Origin: Bisporella sp. PMI_857
Lineage: Eukaryota; Ascomycota; Leotiomycetes; Helotiales; Helotiaceae
Direction: 5' to 3'
NCBI GenBank assembly: GCA_021307315.1
Contig: JAJSPD010000134.1
Location: 1 to 64,000, forward strand
DNA: 64,000 nucleotides
Shown: positions 47,824-58,717 of the stretch, in pieces
How the letters are laid out: the number at the start of each line of letters is the position of its first letter
How positions within the stretch are numbered: the first letter of the stretch is position 1
Program-made: the position numbers and the translations under genes
The notes under the pieces: model-generated
What the model was told of the DNA's origin: nothing
The model's input: the letters and a program-made list of their open reading frames with translations, nothing else
Database searches by the model: none

Positions 47824-48541
47824 AATTTTCGGTCCAGGGGAGCGACGATTCAGCGTCTTCTAAGATGGCAAAGCTATGTAATCCAACCAATAAAAACAGC
47901 GATCAGGCTATATGATGTACAAGCAGTGCCTACGGTATAAGTACAGAGTACGTTACAACCTGGTAAGGCTGAGTAAAAAGATCGCCTCGCTGAGTCCGAT
48001 TGCCACACTAGATATTTTTGAGGACGCCAAAAGCAAAACCAAGATTCAGCCAACCAGTCAGTTTTGCACAACTCGCATTAAGATTATGGCCTGCAGCTGC
48101 GCTTGTTGAATATAGCTTAGTTTGAAAAGGAATAGAGCACGTATAATGACGACCGTGAAAGTTCGATATCGTTTAGTCAGAATCAAAAAGTGAATCGCCT
48201 CGCCAAGCCGTCTAGCGCTAAGAGTCTAGTGCCGTTTGGCCATGTCCGCTTAAAAAATTATACAAGACCACCAAAGTTCCTGTCGCTTCTTCTCCATTTC
48301 ATATCAACCTGAACAACAAATCCAAAACACAACTTACCTACTAGAAACCAGCTATAACTCTCAGTATTGGGAGTTTGGATTCTAGTTCTCAACTACAAAC
48401 AAAAGAGCCCGCGTCGCAGTCTCTGTTACGAGATCTCTGCGCAACTTGCAGCCCCGCCTTATCATCCTCTACGCAACTCTTTCTAATATCTAGAATTCAA
48501 GCACAGCTTGATTCTAGATTATCCTAACCTCAACCGCAATC
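47824..48541. promoter_or_regulatory. Divergent promoter region of the JmjC gene and eIF4A
   Basis: 717 bp between start codons. The part before eIF4A is pyrimidine- and A-rich (48280-48540), typical of a highly expressed translation factor. A repeated sequence (CTAGTTCTC, TCTAGAATTC, TTCTAGATTA) lies at 48380-48520. No coding sequence. Confidence 0.4.
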
Positions 48542-49978
48542 ATGGCTTCTGCTGATAAGGGACTCGAGGAGATCCCAGAAGGTAAGTGATCTAGATGTCG
48601 TTCTTTACACCGCCACCCGTGCGCTGCATTCACCGATTTTCAGCTAACATCATTCTGTGCAGGTCAAATCGAATCCAATTATGACGAGACCGTCGACTCC
48701 TTTGATACCATGAACCTGAAGCCTGAGCTTCTTCGAGGTCGGTCGAAATATATATAGTTTGCGCAGTGATGGGATTGACGAATATTATAGGTGTCTATGC
48801 TTATGGTTTCGAGCGTCCATCTGCGATCCAGCAGCGCGCTATCATGCCAGTCATCAAAGGTAAGTTTGCGCTTGAATTTATTTTGATCTATATCTAATTT
48901 TGCAAAGGCCACGATGTTATCGCCCAAGCCCAATCCGGTACAGGAAAAACCGCCACCTTCTCCATCTCCGTTCTTCAAAAACTTGACCCCAACATCAAGC
49001 AGTGCCAGGCTCTCATTCTTGCTCCCACCCGTGAGTTAGCTCAGCAGATCCAAAAAGTCGTTGTTGCCATTGGCGATTTCATGAACGTCGAGTGTCACGC
49101 ATGCATTGGAGGTACTAGCGTTCGTGATGACATGAAGGCCCTTCAAGAGGGGCCTCAAGTCGTTGTTGGAACCCCTGGTCGTGTTCAAGACATGATTCAG
49201 CGCAGATTCCTCAAGACCGACTCCATGAAGATGTTCGTCCTTGACGAGGCCGATGAGATGCTTTCTGTAAGTTCCTAGATATCATTATGTTAACTGTGAG
49301 TACGGTTTTGCTAATTTACCGTAGCGTGGATTCACTGAGCAAATCTACGATATTTTCCAGCTCCTTCCTCAGTCAACTCAAGTCGTTCTCTTGTCTGCCA
49401 CCATGCCACAAGACGTTCTTGAAGTTACTACCAAGTTCATGCGCGACCCCGTTCGCATCTTGGTTAAGAAGGCCGAACTTACCTTGGAAGGTATCAAGCA
49501 ATTTTACATTGCTGTGGAGAAGGAAGACTGGAAGTTGGATACTCTCTCCGATCTCTATGAGACAGTCACTATCACACAAGCGGTCATCTTCTGCAACACG
49601 CGAAGAAAGGTTGACTGGCTCACCGACAAGCTCACTGCCCGTGACTTCACTGTGTCTGCCATGCACGGTGATATGGACCAGGGTCAACGTGACCTGATTA
49701 TGAAGGAGTTCCGCTCTGGATCCTCTCGTGTCTTGATCGCCACCGATTTGTTGGCCCGTGGAATTGATGTCCAGCAAGTGTCATTGGTCATCAACTATGA
49801 TCTTCCAGCCAACCGTGAGAATTATATTCACAGAATCGGCCGTGGGGGCCGTTTCGGACGAAAAGGTGTCGCCATCAATTTCGTCACCGCTGATGATGTA
49901 CGCATGATGAGAGAAATCGAGCAATTCTACAGCACTCAAATTGAAGAGATGCCAATGAACGTGGCTGACCTCATCTAA
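48542..49978 (+). CDS. TIF1: ATP-dependent RNA helicase eIF4A (398 aa, 5 exons)
   Basis: Exons 48542-48581, 48663-48737, 48791-48859, 48908-49266 and 49325-49978 join in frame to 398 residues, the normal length. All DEAD-box motifs are present: Q motif ([14 protein letters not shown]), Walker A AQSGTGKT (about 69-76), PTRELA, GG, TPGR, DEAD at 174-177, SAT at about 205, [18 protein letters not shown] and [13 protein letters not shown]. The C-terminal [11 protein letters not shown] is diagnostic of eIF4A and separates it from FAL1 (eIF4A-III) and DED1. The protein unwinds 5' leader structure as part of eIF4F in the cytoplasm. The second intron (53 bp) uses an unusual GTCGGT donor, forced by the conserved LLRGVYAYGF. 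Confidence 0.97.
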
Positions 49979-50728
49979 GCGTTGCATTATTATTGACATT
50001 ACTGGTATATCAACAAGTTCCAACAACTGGGTGCTGGTGAAAAGGCACAACTGTTGGACATTGATAGTGAGAGTGGCTGGTTCGGCCGGCGCTCGAGGAC
50101 AAAAAGGTTAATTGGTGGCATAAAAGTTGCTGCTGCATCTGAGCGCTGCGGCTCTCGATTCTTGCGTACGTTTTTCGGGCATTTCCCAACTAAAGAGGGT
50201 TGGGCGGTGCACATTGCTTTTCCGGTTTTTCATCTCTGTATCTAGGGATTGCTCTTTGGTCATTAAGCAGTCTATCTGTCGTGCAGGTTCCATCTGACTG
50301 GCGTTGTGACACATTTAGTTGCAGCTGTTTGGACGTGGGCCAAATGATAGAGGCTGCCACTCTCATAGATCAAGCCAAATGGGAAAACTTCAAAAATTAC
50401 ACTGTATTGGCATTGTGATTTCGTGAATACCCGCATTATTGTGCATGTCCCTCTCCAGGGCAGGTTCAAGTCGGAAAGTACAGATGATGTCAAGTGATGC
50501 TTCCACTCAGTACCTTCTCTTTTCATCGGGTACATCTAGCGCCAAGTCCGGTAACTCCCTCATCGTGATTCTTCTGGGGCATGCTATTCTCAATGTTTCG
50601 TAAAGGTTAACGTCCGATTACGTAGAATTGTCCAGCCGTCTTAGTGTCATGTAGCATCATGCCCTTTGTTGCCGCGCTGTTTACTTACAGTTCTATTCCT
50701 AGTGCCAACACCGTGTTATCTCGGGATC
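49979..50728. other. Intergenic, eIF4A 3' UTR and downstream promoter
   Basis: No gene recognised on either strand. Confidence 0.5.
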
Positions 50729-51758
50729 ATGGCACCTGCCGATCAAACCGCCTCTTTGCTCAGCCAACGTTCAGCAGAAGCTGCAGATGCTTTGTGGAGA
50801 TTTCAGCTAAGAAAAGAACACGCCGCTCTTATAGATAAGCTGGAAGAGTGCAGCAAAGCCATCCAAGATTGCAGTTCTGAGAGCAAACGGCAATCGCATG
50901 ATCAGGATGAGAGGTTAGCTGAACTCGAGGCAAGGTTCTTGAAGATGGAGAAGGTGCAGAAAGATGCAAGGAAAGTCTGTGAAAGGTACTACGATGAGGT
51001 AATCACTCTAAAGCGGAAGATAACGGAATTCGTAGAGCAAGATTTTTCATATGGTACGTAATATAGAGCCCAGGTATAAGCTGCTACTAACAATATAAGA
51101 TGCTATCATTGGCCCGCAAGAGTCTACAGTACAGCATCAAAGGCTGGTGTCGACGGCAGGTCAGTCACATACCAACCTTGCGACCGCAATCCGACCTCAC
51201 CATTTAGACCCAACCTTAGTTGCCAGCAATCTAATAACGTCCGACCCTACACCGACTATTTCTTCTCAAGTCACGACGTTGATCGATGCCTCAACCATTA
51301 ACGGGCCTCGAGCAAGCTCTCCTTCCAAGGACTATTTAGAACTTCGAAACTTATCAGATAATCCCGCGACAAGACACCAAGGACATCAAATATCAGAAAT
51401 GCCACACCTGAGACAGGGTATCCACCAATCTCTCGAGAGCTATCACTCTAGTGCTACGCATACACTTGCAAAGCTCACGCTAAGCATAGGCATGGAGATC
51501 GAATTTGTGGCTTCTTTTCTGGGAGGCATTAGAGAAATTAACAACCAAGAGAAATTGATCAAGCAACTCCAAAAGACATGTCCCTCTGCACGTAAAGATG
51601 GAAAAGTGCAGATTTTGTGCAAGTGGGTTGAGGTAGGGCATGCTTTGAGGCTAACCAATCTGGCCAAGTGTGGTCTCCTCGACGCTACACAATCAACAAA
51701 GAGACGGAAGAGAATATTGCTACTACCAGAGTTGATGGAAAGCGGCATGATGAGATGA
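50729..51758 (+). CDS. Hypothetical protein with N-terminal coiled coil (327 aa, 2 exons)
   Basis: Exons 50729-51053 and 51100-51758 join through a 46-bp intron with a perfect TACTAAC branch site. I chose MAPADQTASLLSQRS as the start because the acidic/basic coiled coil begins directly after it (AADALWRFQLRKEHAALIDKLEEC, then RLAELEARFLKMEKVQKDARKV). The middle is Ser/Thr/Pro-rich. The C-terminus (FVASFLGGI, EKLIKQLQKTCPSARKDGKVQILCKWVEVGHAL, KRRKRILL) looks like a small conserved fungal module with a K-DGKVE-LC-W pattern, name unknown to me. An alternative splice (GT at 51592, AG at 51668) would replace that end with a different frame stopping at 51868; I prefer the unspliced form. Nuclear location is possible. 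Confidence 0.65.
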
Positions 51759-52315
51759 CAGAAGGTCTCTTCACATTTGAGAATCTTTGCTTACTTCGAG
51801 AGAGGCACTGGTGTTGGCTATACGTTCATAAAGTACACATCGAGACAGGTAGAGTGTTCATCACCTAGACAGAAGCTATGGGTTGTGATGATATGAGGGC
51901 AAAAGCCCTGGGCAGTTTTGCATGTAGCTTGCTAGATTACAAATCATGCTAATTGCAAAAGTGCGCGTAGTTTATTACATACTTCATTACTAAATGACCC
52001 CAGGCTGCCAGCAAGTACTTAGGAAGGTAAAAGCATGCTTAATATAATAGAGGGCCTGTATATCTCCATGGATTGATACAAGACTATATGTATATACACA
52101 CCATTACCGTCCAGGAGGTATTTTAGCTTGGTTTTAGCAACCGGCGCTGGTGCTGGTGTTCTACCCACATATATGCTCGCCTTAACGCAATGCTGCAGTT
52201 GATCTCAAGATATGTGCGCAAATAAAGGCATCGTAGGAGTATCCATGCCTTTTAGGTCCTAAGCCAGGTGCTTTCATTACTACGGAATAGACTTATACAT
52301 AATTGTAGCTCAATT
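51759..52315. other. Convergent intergenic region
   Basis: No clear gene; the frame 51669-51868 is a possible alternative last exon of the upstream gene. Confidence 0.45.
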
Positions 52316-53648
52316 CTACAATGTCCCATCCCCCGGTAATGTGTCGATTACACTGGTTACAAGCTCAATCAACTCGTCAACGTCGGGCCGATGAGCAGGT
52401 TCTACGGCCAAGCATTTCCTCACAACATCACGTATACTATCACTGATCTCACTGTCCTCGCTTTGGCCAGGCTGATTGGTGGCTTTCTTCTTTCCTCCGG
52501 CACCTTCATCAGGAAACCTCCAGTCCCCTCCTAGAACACACATGCTTAAGCTTCCTCCGGTTTCGTCGCTCCTCATCTCAAACGGAGATTTGCCAACAAG
52601 GCAAGCGTATAGAGTGCAGCCAAGGGACCAAATATCCACTTTAGTGTCCACCACGCTGCCGGTTTTCACGTCGAAAAGCTCGGGAGCTCGATATGGCATG
52701 GTGGAATGCTCTGCAGCTTGGTCCTGCACCGCTAATGCTAGTGATCTCGAGGTGATCGGTGTAGGTGACGGTGCAAGTGAGCCCAAGTCCATGAGTATCG
52801 GTTGTTCGCCATCGTCATCAATCATAATGTTACCTGAAAAGCATTAGGACGATCGAGAAAACAATACTTTTCGACTTACCAGGCTTAATATCCCGATGGG
52901 CGTATGCTCTAGCTTCACCTGGCGCGACTCCTTCTTGGCTCATTGTAACCTCTCCGTCCATCAATGGCTCCTGCTGCTCGCTATCTGAATCTTCTCCTCC
53001 ACCTCGTCGCCGTCTTTGTTGTGCACTTTCTTCAGCAGCTTCCTGGTCTGCCCTTGCCGATTCGCCCCTGACCTTCTTTGCCTTGTTGGCGCTCTTCGCA
53101 CCTCCAGGAGGCCCTTGCACATTGTAGTTATGCATTGCCCTCAGTGCTTTACAAACACCCAGGAAGAGTACCATGAGTCTCCGCTCTGGAAACTTTGTAT
53201 GGTTGACTAAGTTTGCATTTATGATATCCTGCAGATTTCCCCGTCGATAATATGGCAGTAAGATGTAAACAGTCTTCGCCCCGGGATCCGATCGGTCTGC
53301 TACTACGCAGTGATCAATGCTATGAATGATGTTCGGGTTCGGTGCAAAGAGCGCGTAGGCTTCAACTTCTTTCATAGCATGGGCCACAGATTCCTGCCCG
53401 AAAGGACATCGTATCTTCTTTAAAGCATATAGGGCTTCGCTGCTGGTGTCTTGAACCAGGTATACGTAGGAGAATCCGCCCTAAGTGCGATGTTAGATGA
53501 TACATGGCATGGAGACTTTTGAGCATACTTCTCCCAGTAGTCGTTGGATCTTGAAGCTCCGGCTATTTATCTTAAGTTGAGGCGACCCGGGGAAACAGCT
53601 CACACAGTTCGTGAGAGTGTATATAAGGTCGAGGAAGTATTGTGCCAT
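52316..53648 (-). CDS. ENV7: Serine/threonine kinase ENV7 / STK16 (NAK family; 412 aa, 3 exons)
   Basis: Exons 53648-53529, 53480-52880 and 52833-52316 join in frame to 412 residues. The start MAQYFLDLIYTLTNCVSCFPGSPQLKIN matches the family; Cys residues there are candidates for palmitoylation, which anchors yeast Env7 to the vacuole. The kinase domain has GEGGFSYVYLV (P-loop), ALKKI with Lys61, MKEVEAY in helix C, HRDIKPGN with Asp237, and DLG at 256-258 in place of DFG, as usual in STK16 relatives. PYRAPELFD and DIWSLGCTLYACLVGKSPFE follow. An insert of about 75 charged residues (RRRRGGGEDSDSEQQE and others) precedes HRD. Env7 and its relatives act in vacuole-membrane and Golgi trafficking. 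The model can also start at 53684 (MTSSGH), but family members begin near MAQ. Confidence 0.92.
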
Positions 53649-54182
53649 TGCGGCTGGACCAGTGAAGTGTCCTGATGAAGTCAAATATCGTGACGATCAC
53701 TTTCCTCTTCGTACTAAATAGTTGTCGCAGAGCTACTAGCACAATTCCGATATGAGTATGAAAATGAGAAGCATCAATTGAGCAAGCGTGGCAGCTATGG
53801 CGATGTAGACTTTTGATTTTGACAGCTATCTTTGACAATTTACTATGGGAGGCGGGATCTGACGCTTACGATCGCTGTGGCTGCACTACTAAACAGTGTA
53901 TTTGCGTGTCTCTGCCAAGCTCTCTGACCCCTGACCAGAGCTCTTTAGAATGGTTATTAACGGGCTCGCGGGGTAAACTTACAGTACCTGCACAGACACA
54001 GGTACAGGTACAAGGACTACATAAAAAGGTGGCTAAGCACCATTCACATCGATTCGCACGTTTGTCTCTGGAAGTCGTCATTGTCTCTCCAGCGGATCCA
54101 GCCTCTCCTTTCCACATATACACCTATACACATATATATTGACAGAGCCCTACATTGCTACTTACCTTCCTTTCTACATACA
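53649..54182. promoter_or_regulatory. Divergent promoter region of ENV7 and DPP V
   Basis: 534 bp between start codons. It contains repeated GGTAC/AGTACCTG/ACAGGTACAGGTAC motifs at 53977-54016. No coding sequence. Confidence 0.4.
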
Positions 54183-56949
54183 ATGACAATCAGAGCTAAC
54201 AAATTCACCCCGGAGGTGCTTCTTTCTGCCCCTCGACGCTCTGCGGCTGTACCAAGTCCAGATGGAAAGCTTGCATTGTATACGGTTTCGACATACTCCT
54301 TCGAATCACACTCCAAAACCTCCGAGATCAGAGTTATAGATATCCGTACGGGTCAATCAAAACCCCTTGTCAGTGATGTAAATGCCAGTGACCCTATCTG
54401 GCTAACGGAAAACAATTCGGTATTGTGGTTTCAAGGCGGGGAGAGGGGACAGACACATCTTGTTTTGGCGGACGCTGAGACCTTGAACAATAAGTACGTC
54501 GGCTCTATTAAGACGCATGGTGATACAAGGTTTAAGTTGCCTATGGCCAATACGAAAGATCCCTCTTCTAGAAATTCTCTATGATTGGCCTCATGGCCTT
54601 AGAGACCTATACCATATAAATCTCGTTGCAAAGGCCCATCTCTTCAAAGCTTCATGGATCTCTGGGCCCACTGCTAACGAAATTGATCTCAGAATCATTG
54701 CAACATTTGATGGAGCCATCTCCAATCCGAAAGTCACGCGACTCGACTCTGACACCATTGCACTGGCTGTAACGGGGCTTGCAACTCCTTCAGGTCATTT
54801 ATATAACTCGGAGAAAGCTACAAAATCTCACTCCACAGCGAAAATATACAGTAGCCTTTTTGTACGCCATTGGGATGCTTATGTGACAGAAAACAAGAAT
54901 ACCATATGGTATACAACACTGAAGAAGTCCAAAGGGAAGAGTTCCTGGGTCGTTGAGCCTCTGAAAAATGCATTGCGGAACAAGTCTCTAAATCTTGAGT
55001 CACCAGTCCCACCATTTGGAGGTTCCAGCGATTATGACATTAGCAAAAATGGGCTTGTCTTTGTTGCAAAAGACCCTAAGATCGACCCTTCAAATTTTAC
55101 CAAGACTGATCTTTATTATGTTCCTCTAAAGTTCACAGAATCGCATGCTCCTGCTCCACAGCTTATCAAGACGGGAAATCTGAAAGGCTACAGTAACAGG
55201 TGAGTTAGCCCCTCAGAGCAAGGTTTTCACTTCCAGAGCGTTTTACGAGCAGTCTACTCCTAAGACTACTCAATGTCTTAAATACTTGGGTACATTGGCG
55301 CTGTCTTTGGAGTACGTACATAGCTTCTAAGACAAGTCTCAACTCCAGGTTGTTACTAAGATGGACAAACTGACACCCATATTCTCACTCGAACAGTCCT
55401 GTCTTCTCCCCAGATGCGACTTCCCTAGCTTTTACAAGAATGAGGAACGTACAATACGAAAGTGATAAGCCTAGGCTTCTTATAGCTCCTGATATTACTG
55501 ATCTTACGAATGTTCAGGAATTCTATGAGACTGCTGACGGCGAAGGCGGCTGGGATCTGAGACCAGAAGCCATCGCCTTCAGCAAAGATGGCAGAGAGCT
55601 CTATGTTAGTGCTGAAGAAAATGGCCGTGGAAAATTGTTCAAACTCTCCTCTTCTCCCCAGCATGCGAAGGCTCTCCCGCAAACATTAGTGCAGAATGGA
55701 AGTGTCTCGGAATTCAAAGTCCTTCCAGATGGCAAGCTTTTGCTCAGCAGTAGTTCTTTAATAGACAACAGCATATTTTCAGTCCTAGACCCTTCAGATC
55801 CAACCGATGTAGTGACAGTCTCCTCAAACGCTAAAGGTGGAAAGACTTTCGGGCTATCTCAGGATCAAGTTGATGAAATCTGGTTCCAAGGTGCGGAAGA
55901 CTATAAGGTTCATGCTTGGGTTGTCAAACCATCGTATTTTGACATATCCAAGAAGTATCCACTTGCGTATTTGATTCACGGTGGAGTAAGTCGCTGCCTT
56001 GTGCAATAAAAGGTTTAGCTAATAAGTTCATAGCCCCAAGGTGCTTGGAACGAAAGCTGGTCCACAAGGTGGAATCCGGCTATATTCGCTGAGCAAGGTT
56101 ATGTTGTTGTGACTCCAAATCCCACCGGCAGCACTGGCTACGGCATGGCTCTTCAGAATGGTATCAAGGATAACTGGGGTGGGCGACCTTATCTAGATCT
56201 CGTCAAAGGATTCGAGTATATAGAAGCAAATCTTCCATATGTCGATACATCGCGAGCCGTGGCGGCTGGTGCAAGTTATGGTACGTCTTACTTCTGCATA
56301 TCTGCTAATAACGCTGGAGTTGCCGATACTGACCAAATGCAATCAATCTAGGCGGCTACATGATAAACTGGATCCAAGGACACACCCTCGGCCGCAAATT
56401 CAAAGCCCTTGTTACACACGATGGCGTATTTAGCACCCTCAATCAATATTCTACTGACGAATTATTCTTTCCTATCGAAGAATTCAATGGCACTCTAATT
56501 GTTAGATCCTCACCCAAAACTTTGATATAGAGTTCATGCTGAGTTACAAATCGTGCAGGAAAACAGAGCAGGGTATGAGAAATGGGATCCAGCTCGATAT
56601 ATAGACAATTGGGCCACTCCTCACTTAGTCATGTAAGAATACCAAGCCCCTGTTTAACCAAGTTAAAGTACTGAATAGCTAGACACAACGAGCTCGATTA
56701 TAGGATTCCAATCTCCGAGGGACTAGCTCCCTTTAATGTGCTGCAGACGAAGGGGATAGAGAGTCGGTTTCTGACTTTCCCAGATGAAAATCATGTAAGT
56801 TTTTCAAAATAGAAACCCTGGTCAGATCATACTAAGTGTTTTCTAAGTGGGTGCTGAAGCCAGAGAACTCTTTAGTGTGGCACCAGGAAGTGCTTGGCTG
56901 GATCAACAAATATAGTGGTATTGCAGCAGAGCAGGAGACTGGGTTCTAG
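54183..56949 (+). CDS. DPP5: Dipeptidyl peptidase V, S9C prolyl oligopeptidase family (696 aa, 8 exons)
   Basis: Exons 54183-54493, 54693-55199, 55397-55985, 56034-56280, 56352-56500, 56559-56632, 56683-56794 and 56848-56949 join in frame to 696 residues. The N-terminal propeller includes [23 protein letters not shown] and [14 protein letters not shown], then [20 protein letters not shown] and [14 protein letters not shown]. The alpha/beta-hydrolase domain has [24 protein letters not shown] and the nucleophile elbow GASYGGYM (Ser550). Asp631 lies in HNELDYRIP and His663 in PDENHWVL, so the catalytic triad is complete. It cleaves dipeptides from peptide N-termini. There is no signal peptide ([14 protein letters not shown]), unlike secreted allergen-type DPP V, so an intracellular enzyme is expected. 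The first intron is about 199 bp with a CTAAC branch site near its end; joining there restores [17 protein letters not shown]. Confidence 0.9.
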
Positions 56950-57910
56950 AGCAAGGAGACGGTTGTCTGATGTGATCTGCCTTGCGCCACCAAAATGGGA
57001 CATCTTATTGCGGCTCAAAATCCTCTCCTACTGGGCTTCATGCTCATTACAGCCAGGTTGTTTCTTGACGTCGTCATTATCCTGCAATCATACTCAGTGG
57101 CTGGAAAAATATGGGAATGCAAAATGACCAGTAGTATTAAACGGCGCTTTGCTTTCCATCGCAGCAATTATTGTCTACCTTATGTATAGTCAAGGATTAT
57201 GTGATTGATTGTTATGCACAGTATGGAACACCATGGTAGTGGCGGCAGCATGAAAGGTAGTGTTTTCCTCCCTTGGCATGCTTGAGTCATGGCAGAACAT
57301 ATGGCACATTTCCTATATACAAGGGCCTGATTTTATTGTGGATTGCATGCTGCTTGGTATGCTGGCTTGGTGCAAGTCATTAGGGTGAGACTATAGCTCC
57401 AACCATTTACTCCAATAATTAGATGAATCAAGTCCACAAGCAGGTCAACTCTGTCAAGAAGATCAAGTATAGCCTATCCCGATGTATCAGTTTCGCAAGT
57501 AGGCTCTCAGGAGAAAAAATGCATGTGATACATCATTAGCAATATCATCATTCGTGATTATTTGGATGTACATGGCACAATTTGTGCTTGATTAAGCCAT
57601 ACAGGCTACTGCTAATCAAAGCCACAAAGGGAGGCTTCAAATATCCCATGATGCCAGTTAAAGAAACTCATCAATCATCAGCCGCGTAGGCAAAGCCAGT
57701 CTTGGGCAATTTTTCCATCAACACCTCCAGAGTGAGACCTCAAAACACAATATTGAAACGTCCAGCGCCACTCGTGTTTCCATCCAAATGCTTGATAGCC
57801 TTCCACCATACTCAAATCATCGTACACTCAACACCATGCTACAACATAGCAGCGGGGAAGCAATCTTTCCGTCCTTCAACGACCTGCATTTGTGCCTATC
57901 CTGCTCTTCC
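56950..57910. other. Convergent intergenic region
   Basis: No gene recognised between the DPP V stop and the stop at 57911. Short ORFs only. Confidence 0.5.
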
Positions 57911-58717
57911 TCAATCCATATAGAAATCGCCTTTCAGGATACGCTCCTGGAACGCATCAGGCTGTGGGCGTTGTGGCTTCGGAGGGGGAGCGATGGGCAC
58001 TGCGGAGGGAGGGTTTGGCATATCATTAACGCCGACTCTATCTGTCTGCTTTATGGTGAAGGAAGAGGTCGAGAAGCTGGGACGTTGGGATTGGGAGACA
58101 GTGCTCTGTGCGCGGGATCTAAGCTGCTCAGACAGGTTGAAGCCACTTTCACCTGGCCGAGCGGATGGAAAGTCAGATGTAGTTCTGGGCTTTGATTGCG
58201 TGCTTGCCTGTGCTTTGGAAGAAAGATAGTCTCCATCTCTAGAGTCTGCGGGGATAGTGGGTAGAGACGAGGGGGAAATAGTATAGGAGGATGTTCTACC
58301 AGCAGTTCCAGGACTTCCACCATTAGTTGAGCGGGCTCGAAGAGCTTGTGCACCAAACGACATGCGGCGAACAAATGGCGTGGATGGGTTGCTACGACTA
58401 GGGCCATCGTCATCATCGATGGCGCTCTCATCAATTGAATCAGATCTATCGGTGGAAACGCTTCCTCGTCGACCGCCCCCGAAAGCAAACGGGACAGATT
58501 GTGTCGGCGACGTGCCTGATAAGCCTAGGGTGGAGATTGACATTCTTCGGCGTTGGTCTTGACCTGCAGCAGCGGTGACCGGCCCAGGAAATGGAGCAGT
58601 GGGAGCTCCAGAGGTGCTATTTGAACGACCAAAGATGGAGTTGAAGGTCTGCGTGGTGAATGAGCCACGACGAGCTCGGCCGGCGGAGTCCGGTTGGATG
58701 TTCTCATTACTGGACAT
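57911..58717 (-). CDS. Conserved low-complexity ascomycete protein (268 aa, 1 exon)
   Basis: A single exon. I start at MSSNENIQPDSAGRARRGSF (58717) because this is the family beginning; an in-frame ATG 15 codons upstream (58762) is possible. The sequence is Ser/Pro/Arg-rich with conserved blocks: RRGSFTTQTFNSIFGRSNSTSG, RRMSISTLGLSG, DSIDESAIDDDDGP, STPFVRRMSFGAQALR, GESGFNLSEQLRSRAQS, and the C-terminal FQERILKGDFYMD. The repeated RRxS sites suggest phosphorylation by PKA-like kinases and 14-3-3 binding. The family is widespread in filamentous ascomycetes and its function is unknown to me. No membrane segment or enzymatic motif is seen. Confidence 0.8.
   Translation of the reverse strand: MSSNENIQPDSAGRARRGSFTTQTFNSIFGRSNSTSGAPTAPFPGPVTAAAGQDQRRRMSISTLGLSGTSPTQSVPFAFGGGRRGSVSTDRSDSIDESAIDDDDGPSRSNPSTPFVRRMSFGAQALRARSTNGGSPGTAGRTSSYTISPSSLPTIPADSRDGDYLSSKAQASTQSKPRTTSDFPSARPGESGFNLSEQLRSRAQSTVSQSQRPSFSTSSFTIKQTDRVGVNDMPNPPSAVPIAPPPKPQRPQPDAFQERILKGDFYMD

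Noticed and set aside
51592..51668. Possible second intron in the coiled-coil gene leading to a stop at 51868
   Set aside because: Both splice sites and frame are acceptable, but the unspliced sequence (RKDGKVQILCKWVEVGHAL) looks like a conserved fungal pattern; kept only as an alternative.
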